A stretch of DNA of 64,000 nt from an uncultured Verrucomicrobiota bacterium (GTDB lineage: Bacteria > Verrucomicrobiota > Verrucomicrobiia > Opitutales > Seribacteraceae): NCBI GenBank assembly GCA_902618175.1, contig CACMZN010000004.1, forward strand, positions 1 through 64,000, in the 5' to 3' direction. Under the pieces are notes generated by a model. The model was not told where the DNA came from. It did no database searches and saw only the letters and a program-made list of their open reading frames with translations. Both the position numbers and the translations under genes were made by a program. Shown piece by piece: positions 17,199-26,264 of the stretch. The first letter of the stretch is position 1. Every line of letters begins with the position of its first letter.

Positions 17199-18707
17199 AT
17201 GGAAGAAAAGGATGTGCTTTTGATCGGAAGTGGAGTCATGTCAGCCCATCTGGGCGTTCTCCTCAAATGCCTGGATTCGAGCCTGAGCATTGAGTTGTTC
17301 GAAGTTACAGAAGAATTTGCACTGGAAAGTTCAAATGGTTGGAATAATGCTGGAACTGGACATGCAGGAATTTGCGAACTGAGTTACACTCCGAATCGGG
17401 GGGAGGATGGAGAGGTAGTGGTTGAAAAAGCAATAAAGATTTTTGAGGAGTTTGAGCAAAGCAAGCAGTTTTGGGCCTATGCCTTGAAAGCGGGTATGAT
17501 TGATCATCCCGAACAATTTATATCCTCGGTACCTCATGTGAGTTTCGTGTACGGACAGGAACAGGTTGACTTTCTTAAATCCCGTTTCCGCGGCATGTCC
17601 AAACATCCCTTTTTCCATTCAATGCAATATTCCGAGAATCGGGAAAAAATTCGGAAATGGGCTCCTCTTTTGGTGGAAGGTCGACGGGAAGAACCCATTG
17701 CAGCAACCTATTTGGAATCGGGAACCGACGTCAATTTCGGAGTTTTGTCGAGAAAACTGATCGAATGGTTAACCAAACAGGATGAGTGTTGCGCCCATCT
17801 TTCGCATCAAGTTACGGACTTGCGCCAAAGAGGAGATTTTTGGGAGGCGAGCATTCGAGATTTGAAAAAAGGAGTTTTGCTTCGCAAGCGATTCAAGTTT
17901 GTTTTTGTCGGGGCGGGTGGGGGTTCCCTTCCGCTGTTGCAGAAAGCGGGAATTCCGGAGATCCATGGTTACGGAGGTTTTCCGATCGGGGGTCAGTGGT
18001 TGGTTTGTCACAAGCCGGAAATCGTGAGCAAACATCATGCAAAAGTATATGGACTGTCACCGGGAGCCGCTCCTACAATGGCAGTTCCTCACTTGGATAG
18101 TCGAGTGCTCGAAAACAAGCGGGCCTTGCTTTTCGGACCTTATGCCGCATGGACGACCAAGTTTTTGCATGGAGGCGGAAGTTATTGGGATTTGTTCGCC
18201 TCTTTGAGATGGGACAATTGGAAGACCTTGATGAAAGTCGGACTGGCCAATCTCCCCTTGGTCAGCTATCTCATGCAACAGGGCTTGCAGGGAATGGATG
18301 CCCGGATGAGGGAGTTGAGAAATTTTTATCCTGATGCGAAGCTTGAGGATTGGAAGCTGACTAATGCCGGCATTCGTGTCCAGGTGATCAAGAAAGAGGA
18401 CGGGGATGCGGGAATCGTTCATTTTGGTACGGAAGTGGTCACGAGCGAGGATCGCTCGTTGGCATCTCTTCTGGGTGCTTCGCCCGGAGCTTCGGTATGT
18501 GTGAACGTGGTTTTGGAAGTGGTTCAAAAGTGCTTCTTTGATTTGTTGAAAAAACCTCGATCACAGGAATTGATTCGGGAAATGATTCCCACTCTCGGTT
18601 TCAAACTTTCTGGAATGGATGAAGAAAACGAGGGGATTGCAAATTTCCGAGCATGGAGTCAATCCGCAGAGAGTAAACTCGGTCTTATTCATAAGTCCAC
18701 CTCATGA
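17199..18707 (+). CDS. mqo: Malate:quinone oxidoreductase
   Basis: This membrane-associated FAD enzyme of about 502 residues oxidises malate to oxaloacetate and passes electrons to quinone. It has the dinucleotide motif LLIGSGVMSAHLGVLL and the Mqo-diagnostic SSNGWNNAGTGHAGICELSY. FPIGGQWLVC, GAAPTMAVPHLD and the C-terminal LLGASPGASVCVNVVLEVV also match. I chose the ATG at 17199; a TTG at 17187 overlapping upp is possible. Its place at the end of a nucleoside-salvage operon is unexpected, since Mqo is a TCA-cycle enzyme. Confidence 0.95.
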   Translation: MEEKDVLLIGSGVMSAHLGVLLKCLDSSLSIELFEVTEEFALESSNGWNNAGTGHAGICELSYTPNRGEDGEVVVEKAIKIFEEFEQSKQFWAYALKAGMIDHPEQFISSVPHVSFVYGQEQVDFLKSRFRGMSKHPFFHSMQYSENREKIRKWAPLLVEGRREEPIAATYLESGTDVNFGVLSRKLIEWLTKQDECCAHLSHQVTDLRQRGDFWEASIRDLKKGVLLRKRFKFVFVGAGGGSLPLLQKAGIPEIHGYGGFPIGGQWLVCHKPEIVSKHHAKVYGLSPGAAPTMAVPHLDSRVLENKRALLFGPYAAWTTKFLHGGGSYWDLFASLRWDNWKTLMKVGLANLPLVSYLMQQGLQGMDARMRELRNFYPDAKLEDWKLTNAGIRVQVIKKEDGDAGIVHFGTEVVTSEDRSLASLLGASPGASVCVNVVLEVVQKCFFDLLKKPRSQELIREMIPTLGFKLSGMDEENEGIANFRAWSQSAESKLGLIHKSTS

Positions 18708-19198
18708 CCTGAAAGTGATGATTCATGATTGGTATCTTTCAAGGAGTTTCCTGCATCGTTCAAATTCCTTGGCGTAACATGGTTTTTCATCCAGGTTTTT
18801 TGATTCTTGCGGATCCACATTTCATTAGTGAAAATTTGACCTGCGGAAGGAAAATTTGTATATGTCCTTTCTTTGAAACAAGCAGAGCTCTGTAGGATTG
18901 TTTTTACTGCTTCTGAGAAGTCCCTGGCTCCCTATGAGTGCAGGCTAAGAGGGGTAGGCAACCGTATCCCAATATCGGACAAGAGTGGGTGACTTGTCTC
19001 CAGTGATGTATGAAAGTATGCATTTATCGGAAGGTGTACTCAAGAAGTCAAAAAGCAAACCTGTGGAAAAAGAAGGGCTGCGTGATGTTACATTTCAAGA
19101 AAGCTGAAATGAAACATCCATCAGGTGAAGGATTATAATCATTTCGGAAAATTCTTCTTGCTCGACCTAAAGCGATAAGCCATTCATCTACCAACACC
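18708..19198. other. Intergenic region with one long hairpin
   Basis: These 491 bases between mqo and the Gfo/Idh/MocA gene contain no coding region I can support. The only notable structure is the imperfect inverted repeat at 19084-19118. No tRNA or T-run terminator is visible. Confidence 0.5.
19084..19118. repeat. 14-bp imperfect inverted repeat
   Basis: GATGTTACATTTCA and TGAAATGAAACATC pair over 14 positions with a single mismatch around a 7-base loop. It sits about 80 bases upstream of the oxidoreductase ATG. It could be an operator or an mRNA leader structure; no T-run follows. Confidence 0.5.
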
Positions 19199-20302
19199 AT
19201 GAATGATCGAAAATGCCGTTGGGGAATTCTTGGATCTGCCGGGATTGCGCAAAAAAATTGGCAAGCCCTGGCACTCGCCGAGAATGCTGAATTGGTTGCC
19301 GTGGCCAGTCGAGACAAGGCGAGAGCCAATGAATTCATCGAGCGTTGCAGTACTCAGGTTCCTCATTCAAGGTTGCCCGAAGCTGTGGGGGGCTATGAGG
19401 AGTTGCTTGAGAGGAGTGACGTCGATGCGATTTATTTGCCCCTCCCCACAGGTCTTCGAACCCAGTGGGCCTTGAAGGTCGCTCAGGCCGGAAAGCATTT
19501 GTTATGCGAAAAACCCTGCGGAACTTCGCTTGAAGAAGTCGAGCGAATAGTAGATGCGTGTAAGCAAGCAGGCGTCCAGTTCATGGACGGCGTAATGTTT
19601 ATGCACAGCGATCGCCTGGCCAAGGTCCGCGAGGTATTGAACGATGATTCGACTCTTGGCGACTTGAAAAGAATTGCCACTCAATTCAGCTTCAGGGCTC
19701 CGGAGGATTTTATTAAAGAGAATATCCGAATGCATAGTGATTTGGAACCTCACGGCTGCTTGGGAGATCTGGGATGGTATACGATTCGCTTCATTCTTTG
19801 GGCAATGAAATATGCAAAGCCCAAAGTAGTCACCGGTCGGATGCTGAATTCTTCGGCCTGTTCGGACAGTCCTCATCCGGTTCCCACGGAGTTTTCTGGG
19901 GAACTCCTGTTCGATGGAGTATCTGCGAGCTTCTATTGTTCCTTTCTTACCGAACACCAACAATTAGCTCATCTAAGCGGATCTAAAGGAAACCTAAGAA
20001 TCGATGATTTTGTTCTTCCCTACTTTAGCAATCGCTTGGGTTTCGTTTCTTCAAGTGCAAAGTTTGATTGTGAACTTTGTGACTTTCGCATGGAGCGCAG
20101 GGAAGTTCTCCATGAGGTTGATGAATACGCAAACAGTCACTCTTCCGCTCAGGAAACCAAGTTGTTTCGAACCTTTTCCAACTTGGTTTTAGGTGGTGTA
20201 CCTGATGGTCATTGGCCCATGATTACATTACTTACTCAAAGGATTATGATGGCTTGCATGGAATCAGCCCAAAACCAAGGAAGAGAAATCAGCATTGACT
20301 GA
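19199..20302 (+). CDS. Gfo/Idh/MocA-family oxidoreductase
   Basis: This 367-residue cytoplasmic NAD(P)-dependent oxidoreductase has the N-terminal Rossmann start RWGILGSAGIAQKNWQALA and the family EKP motif in LLCEKPCGTSLEEV. The segment FMDGVMFMHSDRLAKVRE follows, then HGCLGDLGWYTIRFILWAM, which is typical of the second domain. It lacks a Tat signal, unlike many PVC paralogs. The closest general type is the glucose-fructose-oxidoreductase or dihydrodiol-dehydrogenase-like group. The substrate, probably a sugar or inositol derivative, cannot be read. Confidence 0.92.
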   Translation: MNDRKCRWGILGSAGIAQKNWQALALAENAELVAVASRDKARANEFIERCSTQVPHSRLPEAVGGYEELLERSDVDAIYLPLPTGLRTQWALKVAQAGKHLLCEKPCGTSLEEVERIVDACKQAGVQFMDGVMFMHSDRLAKVREVLNDDSTLGDLKRIATQFSFRAPEDFIKENIRMHSDLEPHGCLGDLGWYTIRFILWAMKYAKPKVVTGRMLNSSACSDSPHPVPTEFSGELLFDGVSASFYCSFLTEHQQLAHLSGSKGNLRIDDFVLPYFSNRLGFVSSSAKFDCELCDFRMERREVLHEVDEYANSHSSAQETKLFRTFSNLVLGGVPDGHWPMITLLTQRIMMACMESAQNQGREISID

Positions 20303-20332
20303 AATCCTCGCTTTAACCTCCTCTTTATTCAA

Positions 20333-22258
20333 TTAAGCCAGACGAAGAGGACAGGAGATGGCCGCAGCCAGTCCGCGTAGAATTTGCAATTCGATATCAG
20401 TTGACTTCCCATCGTGTTCAATGGTTTGTCTGCAGGCGTTCAAAAGAGAGCGTTTAGCCAAGGGAGTCAAACGCACGAGTTGAGTCAATGCATCATCAAG
20501 TTGGTCCATCTCACATTTTTCCAAGGGAGGCAGATCTACCGGTGCTTTTGCATCAAGGGCCCGGAATCCTTTCGTGTATGAAGGCAAAGGATCCTTGTTT
20601 TCCTGCCCGAAATGAGCCAGCGCCCCCAAGAAGATCGAACATGTGGGAAGTTTTTCCCTTATGGAAGAACGTCCATGCAAAGAGGAATTTGGAGAAAGAG
20701 TGCGATTAATAAAATCTTGGATGATCTTGCTGATTGTCCATTCAAAAAAGTCGATCTGCTTGTCAGCATTGATCAATTGATCAGTAAGGTTTTGAAAATC
20801 CCTGATTTGGGATTCGGAAAGTTGGCTTAGAGAAGCAGTGCTTTCTTCGAAAAGAGCAAGTTTTTGAATGCATTTCAGCTTTTGAACTTCAAGCTTCATT
20901 CCAACGCTTAATTCATGGGTACCGGATTCTGCTTGCTCCTTCAGGATGCAAACTTGAATCTGATGAACCGACTCTCTTGGATCAAGAAGTAAAGAAAAGA
21001 CCAACGAACAAGCTCCGTGGGGTTCTCTGGCTTGTTCAATTAGACTTTGAGGTAACGAGGAAATCAATTCGCGAGCTCGCTTGACTTCCTTCTCACTCGG
21101 TACTTCCAGGGTTTTCTCCAAATTCATTGGCTTTGGTGTTTTTTCTTCTTCCGACTGAGTGGTGCAGTTTTCTTGGGTTGGTTCTCGAGCAAAACCCATC
21201 TGGGCTGATTCTTGCAGGTCAATGCCTTCAGCCTTGGCATCCGCTCTTTCTGTAATGATGTTGGTGTTGGGAAAATCTTTTTTCCAGCCAGGTTCGATCC
21301 TTGCAATCCGTTTGTTCAGAGGTGGATGTGTGGAAAAAAAATGAATTAGCGTAGAGCCAAAAAACATGTGACTGAACTCCTCAACCGAAGTATTTGCAAA
21401 TTTTGATCCTTTCGTAAATCCCCCGATCCTTTTGAGAGCGCCTGCAATTCCCCCGGGGTTGCGGGTGAACTGAACTGCTGCGGCATCAGCGAGAAATTCT
21501 CTTTGCCTGCTTACGGCCGCCCTTATCATGGAACCAAAGAAAGCTCCGATCATACCTACTAGTGTGAGGATAAAACCAAGCAAGATGATGAACCCCCCCC
21601 CTTTGTCTGAATCTTTGCTTCTTCCACGATTAGAACCAAGACCCACACGCAACATGCTTTTTCCAATGTCGGAAAGACATATGATTCCGTGGATGAATCC
21701 GCAAAGACGAATGTTCAAACGCATGTCACCGTTTAGAATATGGCTGAATTCGTGAGCCACCACACCTTGGAGCTGATCACGATTCAATCTTTTGGAACAA
21801 CCTTCAGTGATGCCGATAACTGCATCGTTGGGAGAATATCCAGCTGCAAATGCGTTGATGCCCACTTCGTTGATGAGATATACGGGGGGAACGGGTAAAC
21901 CTGAGGCAATGGCCATTTCAGATACTATGTTAAGTATCCGTTTTTCATTCGGATTTTGAGTTTGGTGGTTGATCTTACGTCCTCCCAAGGACTCTGCAAT
22001 TACTTTACCGCCACCACTTAAGGAGTTGATTTTGAATACAGCTCCAAGTCCTACAACCGAAAAAACCCCAGTCGCAACATATGTCGAAAGTTTCTTAGAC
22101 CAGGCAAGGGATCTGTAGTCTTGGTCTTGATGATGTTCCATAACCACCGACAACAAAGAGTAAATCGTCAGAGTCATGAGAACGATTGCCGTACAGAAGA
22201 GTACGAGCAGGTAAAAGGTGTTGGTTCTAGCGCGGTCTTGATGTTCGAAGAAATCCAT
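20333..22258 (-). CDS. M48-family membrane metalloprotease with extended C-terminus
   Basis: This 641-residue HtpX-like protease has two membrane segments at about 15-40 and 58-78, the zinc motif VAHEFSHILNGD (His169, Glu170, His173), and another hydrophobic stretch near 220-245. E. coli HtpX has 293 residues; here a C-terminal half of about 300 residues has no protease features and ends in a helical segment (LQILRGLAAAISCPL). It lies 29 bases downstream of lemA on the same strand, a known LemA-M48 pairing in membrane quality control. A run of nine G on the coding strand (21593-21601) encodes Gly-Gly-Gly and is in frame here. Confidence 0.92.
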   Translation of the reverse strand: MDFFEHQDRARTNTFYLLVLFCTAIVLMTLTIYSLLSVVMEHHQDQDYRSLAWSKKLSTYVATGVFSVVGLGAVFKINSLSGGGKVIAESLGGRKINHQTQNPNEKRILNIVSEMAIASGLPVPPVYLINEVGINAFAAGYSPNDAVIGITEGCSKRLNRDQLQGVVAHEFSHILNGDMRLNIRLCGFIHGIICLSDIGKSMLRVGLGSNRGRSKDSDKGGGFIILLGFILTLVGMIGAFFGSMIRAAVSRQREFLADAAAVQFTRNPGGIAGALKRIGGFTKGSKFANTSVEEFSHMFFGSTLIHFFSTHPPLNKRIARIEPGWKKDFPNTNIITERADAKAEGIDLQESAQMGFAREPTQENCTTQSEEEKTPKPMNLEKTLEVPSEKEVKRARELISSLPQSLIEQAREPHGACSLVFSLLLDPRESVHQIQVCILKEQAESGTHELSVGMKLEVQKLKCIQKLALFEESTASLSQLSESQIRDFQNLTDQLINADKQIDFFEWTISKIIQDFINRTLSPNSSLHGRSSIREKLPTCSIFLGALAHFGQENKDPLPSYTKGFRALDAKAPVDLPPLEKCEMDQLDDALTQLVRLTPLAKRSLLNACRQTIEHDGKSTDIELQILRGLAAAISCPLRLA

Positions 22259-22287
22259 CAGTCCTCTTTGGATATCTCTGAAAGGAA

Positions 22288-22881
22288 CTAGAACTTTACT
22301 TGGGGGGCATCCTTGATCTTTTCGCTTTCGAATTCAAGTAAAGCGGCGTCTTGTGTGTGTCCGAAGGCAGGGGCAAACAAAACCGGTGGAAAAGTTTGTT
22401 TATAAGTATTGTAAGCTGTGACTCCGTCATTGAAAGCCTGTCTGGAAAAAGCAACCTTGTTTTCTGTCGAGCTTAGTTCTTCTTGCAAGGTTGCCATATT
22501 TTGATTGGCCTTGAGATCCGGGTAATTTTCGGAAAGGGCAAACAGTCGCCCCAGGGCTCCTCCAAGCAAACCTTCTGCACCAGCTAGACCAGCAATGGCA
22601 CCAGCATCGCTTGGATTTTGGGAGGCAGTCTGAAGACTTCCCGCTGCTTGGTTTCTTGCCTGAATGACAGCTTCAAGGGTCTCGCGTTCGTGTTTCATGT
22701 AACCTTTCACGGTTTCGATCAGGTTTGGAATCAAATCATAACGTCTCTGCAATTGAACTTCGATCTGAGAGAAAGCATTTTCATATCGATTCTTAAGCGT
22801 TACGAGTTTGTTGAAGATCCCAACGATTAAGAGAATGGCAATCAAAAGAATGACAGCGATGGAGATGAGTGTGGGAAACAT
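22288..22881 (-). CDS. lemA: LemA family protein
   Basis: This 197-residue protein has one N-terminal membrane segment (residues 3-25) and the LemA core: NRYENAFSQIEVQLQRRYDL, IPNLIETVKGYMKHE and FSRQAFNDGVTAYNTYKQTF. LemA proteins are membrane-anchored helical-bundle proteins of unclear biochemical role. The gene precedes the M48 protease gene in the same operon, which suggests a substrate-adaptor or partner role. That role is inferred from genomic association. Confidence 0.95.
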   Translation of the reverse strand: MFPTLISIAVILLIAILLIVGIFNKLVTLKNRYENAFSQIEVQLQRRYDLIPNLIETVKGYMKHERETLEAVIQARNQAAGSLQTASQNPSDAGAIAGLAGAEGLLGGALGRLFALSENYPDLKANQNMATLQEELSSTENKVAFSRQAFNDGVTAYNTYKQTFPPVLFAPAFGHTQDAALLEFESEKIKDAPQVKF

Positions 22882-23064
22882 ACCTGAAGAAAAAAATGGA
22901 TTTGTGAATAATGTATTTCATTATTTTGTAGGTTTGCACGATACGCTTAGTCAAGGAAACTTTAGCTTCAAACAGCATTTTCCTTTGCGATGAACTGTAA
23001 AAAAAGCCAATGTGCTTTGAATCTTCCCTTGAACAGCTTGAATTTGTTGATCTATGTGTTTGTG

Positions 23065-25254
23065 ATGAAATTCAAAGTTGTTGAGATCTTCTTTCTTTTT
23101 CTCGCTTTTTCCTTTTTTACTCGAGCAGTTTCAAAGCGACCCAACATCGTTTTTTTTCTCACCGATGACCAAACTTCAAGCACACTTGGTTGCTACGGTC
23201 ATCCCCTGGCGAAGACACCCAATATAGACGGTCTGGCAGCTCGGGGAGCACGCTTTGCCAACGCTTTCGTAAGCCAGTCCATTTGCTGGGTCAGTCGGAC
23301 TACCATCCTTACTGGTCTGACGGGGCGGACTTTTGGGGTTTACGGCGTCCATGACTTGGCCAAACCTGAAGCGGTCGAAAAGCTTTACGTCGATTATTTG
23401 AGGGAAGCAGGTTATCGGACTGGTTTTGTGGGAAAATGGCATGCCAAGATGCCCGATGGATGGAAGGCGGAGGATCATTTTGACTTTTTTGAAAGGATTG
23501 GAAGAAATCCATATTACAAAAAACAGAAAGACGGCAGTTTACGCCACGAGACCGACTTGATCGTCGACCGAGGAATCGAATTCCTGAAGAGCCAATCCAG
23601 AGATCAACCCTTTGCCATGAATATGTGGTTCAATGCCTGTCACGCCGAGGACAGTGATCGACGCCCGGGAATCGGTCATTTCCCCTGGCCCTTCGTGGTG
23701 AACGGGATGTATGGGGAATACCGGATGCCTCCTCCGCGTCTCAATGACTCGAAGATTTTTGACGAGCTGCCTCTTTTTTTGAAAAACACGATTAATCGGG
23801 AACGATTCTTTTGGCGCTGGAATTCAAACAGCAAATACCAAATAAACCTGAGAGCCTATCTCCGCATGGTCAGTGGAATCGACAACGCCATTGGACGTTT
23901 CCTGGAAGCTTTGGAAGTACGAGGTTTCGCCGAAAATACCATCATCGTCTATTCCGCTGACAACGGCTTTCATATGGGCAACCGTGGCTTAGCAGGCAAA
24001 TGGTCCCACTATGAGGAGTCCCTTCGTGTTCCCATGGTGATCTGCGATCCCAGAGTTTCTGAAGAGGCAAAGGGGCAAGTTCTAGATGAATCCGTACTCA
24101 ACCTTGATCTTCCCTGCACTTTCCTCAAGTGGGCGAATCTGGAGATTCCCGAGAAGTACCAAGGCCGGAGTCTGGACCGTTTGGTGGCAGGTGAGAGTTC
24201 AGAGGCTTGGCGTGAATACACTTTTCATGAGCACTTTGCAGTGCGGCAACGTATTCCCGCCTTCGAGAGTCTCCGTGGAAAGCGGTTCAAGTACGCCCGC
24301 TATGTAGATCAGGGGAATTACGAATTTCTTCATGATCTTAGGGAGGATCCCGATGAACTGATCAACTTGGCGACGGAACCGAAGTTCCAAAAGACTCTTT
24401 TGAAGATCCGCAAAGCCACCGACCTTCGGGTCAATCAACTTGGTGGACCTCTTGCTCCCCCAAAATCCCCTCTTGAGGTATCGTCTTCACCCTATCCGGC
24501 ATCCGCGGCCGCTGTTGCAAATCGTCCCGGGTCAAATGGATTTTCCAACCTCATTCCTTCCGGTAATCTCATTCGCTCGTGGTCGGGTGATCCCGCAATC
24601 TGGTCGCTAAAGGATGGCGTCTTGATTGCCCGAACAGATGGGACGCAGACCATGAATCAATTTCTCACCTGGAAAGTAACCACCGTCCGCAACTTCGACT
24701 TGCGGTTGAGAATACGGGTATCGAACGGGGCCAACAGCGGAATTCAGTATCGCAGCGTTCACCGACCCGATTTGGGTATCGATGTGGTCTCGGGGTACCA
24801 ATGCGATGTGGTTGCCGAAAAACCCCAGTACAATGGTATGCTGTATGAGGAAAAGGGAAGGGGAATCCTCTGCCGGGCAGGACAGAAAGTCATTGTGGAC
24901 CCCAAAGGAAAACCGTGGTTGATAAAGGAATCCGAGCTCAGGGACTTTCCTTCCGGTAAGTGGCATGAGTACCGGATATTGGTGAAAGGCAACCACCACC
25001 GGCATTGGATCAATGGTCATCCGACCGCCGACCTGATCGACTTTCACGAAAAGGGTAGGGCGTTCGATGGTGTGCTAGCCCTGCAGGCTCACAAGGGTCC
25101 GCCCATGACCCTTGAATTCAAGGACATGCGAATTCGTCACCTACCTGATGATTTGCCCTTGCTGACCTTCGAGGATTATCCTGTTCCTGCAAAAGGTGTA
25201 GTGGAGAGTTCTTCAAAAAAACAAAACAAGAATCAGCAATCACCAAAATATTGA
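23065..25254 (+). CDS. Secreted sulfatase fused to a DUF1080/LamG-like domain
   Basis: This protein of about 729 residues starts with a signal peptide, MKFKVVEIFFLFLAFSFF; I prefer the ATG at 23065 over an upstream ATG at 22990. The sulfatase domain has metal ligands in NIVFFLTDDQTSS and the formylglycine site Cys74 in SICWVSRTTILTG. Val replaces the usual Pro or Ala after C-x, a departure from the C-x-P/A-S-R consensus. TIIVYSADNGFHMGNRG is the second metal site. From about residue 490 a DUF1080 (LamG-like) domain follows (IRSWSGDPAIWSLKDGVLIA, LRIRVSNGANSGIQYRS). It probably desulfates a polysaccharide in the envelope. A sulfatase-maturing enzyme is not in the window. Confidence 0.93.
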   Translation: MKFKVVEIFFLFLAFSFFTRAVSKRPNIVFFLTDDQTSSTLGCYGHPLAKTPNIDGLAARGARFANAFVSQSICWVSRTTILTGLTGRTFGVYGVHDLAKPEAVEKLYVDYLREAGYRTGFVGKWHAKMPDGWKAEDHFDFFERIGRNPYYKKQKDGSLRHETDLIVDRGIEFLKSQSRDQPFAMNMWFNACHAEDSDRRPGIGHFPWPFVVNGMYGEYRMPPPRLNDSKIFDELPLFLKNTINRERFFWRWNSNSKYQINLRAYLRMVSGIDNAIGRFLEALEVRGFAENTIIVYSADNGFHMGNRGLAGKWSHYEESLRVPMVICDPRVSEEAKGQVLDESVLNLDLPCTFLKWANLEIPEKYQGRSLDRLVAGESSEAWREYTFHEHFAVRQRIPAFESLRGKRFKYARYVDQGNYEFLHDLREDPDELINLATEPKFQKTLLKIRKATDLRVNQLGGPLAPPKSPLEVSSSPYPASAAAVANRPGSNGFSNLIPSGNLIRSWSGDPAIWSLKDGVLIARTDGTQTMNQFLTWKVTTVRNFDLRLRIRVSNGANSGIQYRSVHRPDLGIDVVSGYQCDVVAEKPQYNGMLYEEKGRGILCRAGQKVIVDPKGKPWLIKESELRDFPSGKWHEYRILVKGNHHRHWINGHPTADLIDFHEKGRAFDGVLALQAHKGPPMTLEFKDMRIRHLPDDLPLLTFEDYPVPAKGVVESSSKKQNKNQQSPKY

Positions 25255-25341
25255 AATTCCAAGAGAAGGGAATGAATGGCTTAAAATCCGAAGACTCATG
25301 AAAATCTTTTTTATTAAGTGCTCGACTCCTGGAGTCAAGTA

Positions 25342-25704
25342 GTGAGAATTTTAATGATGTTTCCGATATCCTTCGCACTAGAATTATTATGTGCCGTAAT
25401 CTTTGGTTCCATAGTTTTTGTTTGGGGAGTCCGTTACAACAACATCAAAGACGAATTCAAACATTTTAAACTTCCCAACTGGTTGCGTGACTTGGTCGGA
25501 ATACTCAAAATTTCTTTTGCCATCATGCTATTCAGCGAAAGTGCAGTAATTGTCCGAGTGGGAGCGATGGGCATTGGGATTCTCATGGCAGCCGCTCTAG
25601 TCACTCATATTCGTTTGAAAAGCAAACCTTTCCGTATGCTTCCTTCCTTTACTTTGCTATGTCTATGCGTTTTGGTTTTTTATTTGAGTTCCCTTGCTGC
25701 TTGA
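25342..25704 (+). CDS. Small DoxX-like membrane protein
   Basis: This protein of about 120 residues has four hydrophobic segments (near 5-25, 42-57, 63-80 and 98-118), the DoxX_2-like topology. The GTG at 25342 is chosen because GGAG lies 7 bases upstream; an ATG at 25354 is the alternative. It overlaps the next small membrane gene by 11 bases, suggesting a partner. No function is recognised. Confidence 0.65.
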   Translation: MRILMMFPISFALELLCAVIFGSIVFVWGVRYNNIKDEFKHFKLPNWLRDLVGILKISFAIMLFSESAVIVRVGAMGIGILMAAALVTHIRLKSKPFRMLPSFTLLCLCVLVFYLSSLAA

Positions 25705-26086
25705 TCATTTCGGTCGTGGACATTTTGTGCGCCTTTTAAAAAAGACAATCCAGGTACTGCTCTTTTCAATCTTTGGCCTGGGTGGTTTGTACAGGCTTTT
25801 GCAACCTATCGAAAAACTTTCTCAGGAAATGTTTTGGGTTTCTTTCTTCGATCCACTGATTGTCAGGGCCATTGCATGTATTGAGGTCCTCTGTGGGTTG
25901 GGTTTGATTCTTCCATTGCTCTTCGAAAAGATAAGATACGAATACTCTTATTACTCTAGTATTCTTTTGATCGGACTGATGTTTGGTGCTGCGGTGACCC
26001 ATGTTGTAATTGGAGATTATGAGGAAATCTTTGCAAATTTATCGCTCATTGCGATGCTTGCAGTATTAATGCTCAAAAGAGATTGA
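25694..26086 (+). CDS. DoxX-like integral membrane protein
   Basis: This protein of about 130 residues has four predicted membrane helices. The segment FSIFGLGGLYRLLQP, then RAIACIEVLCGLGLILP and GAAVTHVVIGDYEE, fits the DoxX-like family. The start may be the TTG at 25694 or the GTG at 25727; neither has a strong ribosome-binding site. It overlaps the previous small membrane gene, and the pair likely forms an operon. Function unknown. Confidence 0.68.
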   Translation: MLLDHFGRGHFVRLLKKTIQVLLFSIFGLGGLYRLLQPIEKLSQEMFWVSFFDPLIVRAIACIEVLCGLGLILPLLFEKIRYEYSYYSSILLIGLMFGAAVTHVVIGDYEEIFANLSLIAMLAVLMLKRD

Positions 26087-26202
26087 AGAAAAACTTCATA
26101 GTTTGAATGTTCTGGGAACACCATATGTAAGGTAAGATCGTCACTCATTGCCTGACTCGCAATCTCAGCTATGTGAGTTTATTTTTGTAAACTGAAGAAA
26201 CT

Positions 26203-26264
26203 AAGCTGATGAAGCATCGCATGCGTTACGGCTGAGTCATCGGATCGAATCCGATTCTCGACTC
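26203..26264 (+). pseudogene. Decayed tRNA-Thr copy (3' half recognisable)
   Basis: Bases 26234-26264 match the 3' end of tRNA-Thr (29404-29434) at 27 of 31 positions, including 16 identical bases through the T-loop and acceptor strand. Upstream, AGCATCGCATGCGT resembles the D-arm and anticodon stem with the 7-base anticodon loop deleted. The 5' acceptor strand does not pair, so it is not a functional tRNA. It may be a decayed duplicate or an attachment-site scar. Confidence 0.7.

Noticed and set aside
22990-23064. Upstream start for the first sulfatase
   Set aside because: The extra 25 residues precede a proper signal peptide that begins at the Met at 23065.
26234-26264. A second functional tRNA
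   Set aside because: The 5' acceptor strand does not pair, the anticodon loop is missing, and the body is deleted.
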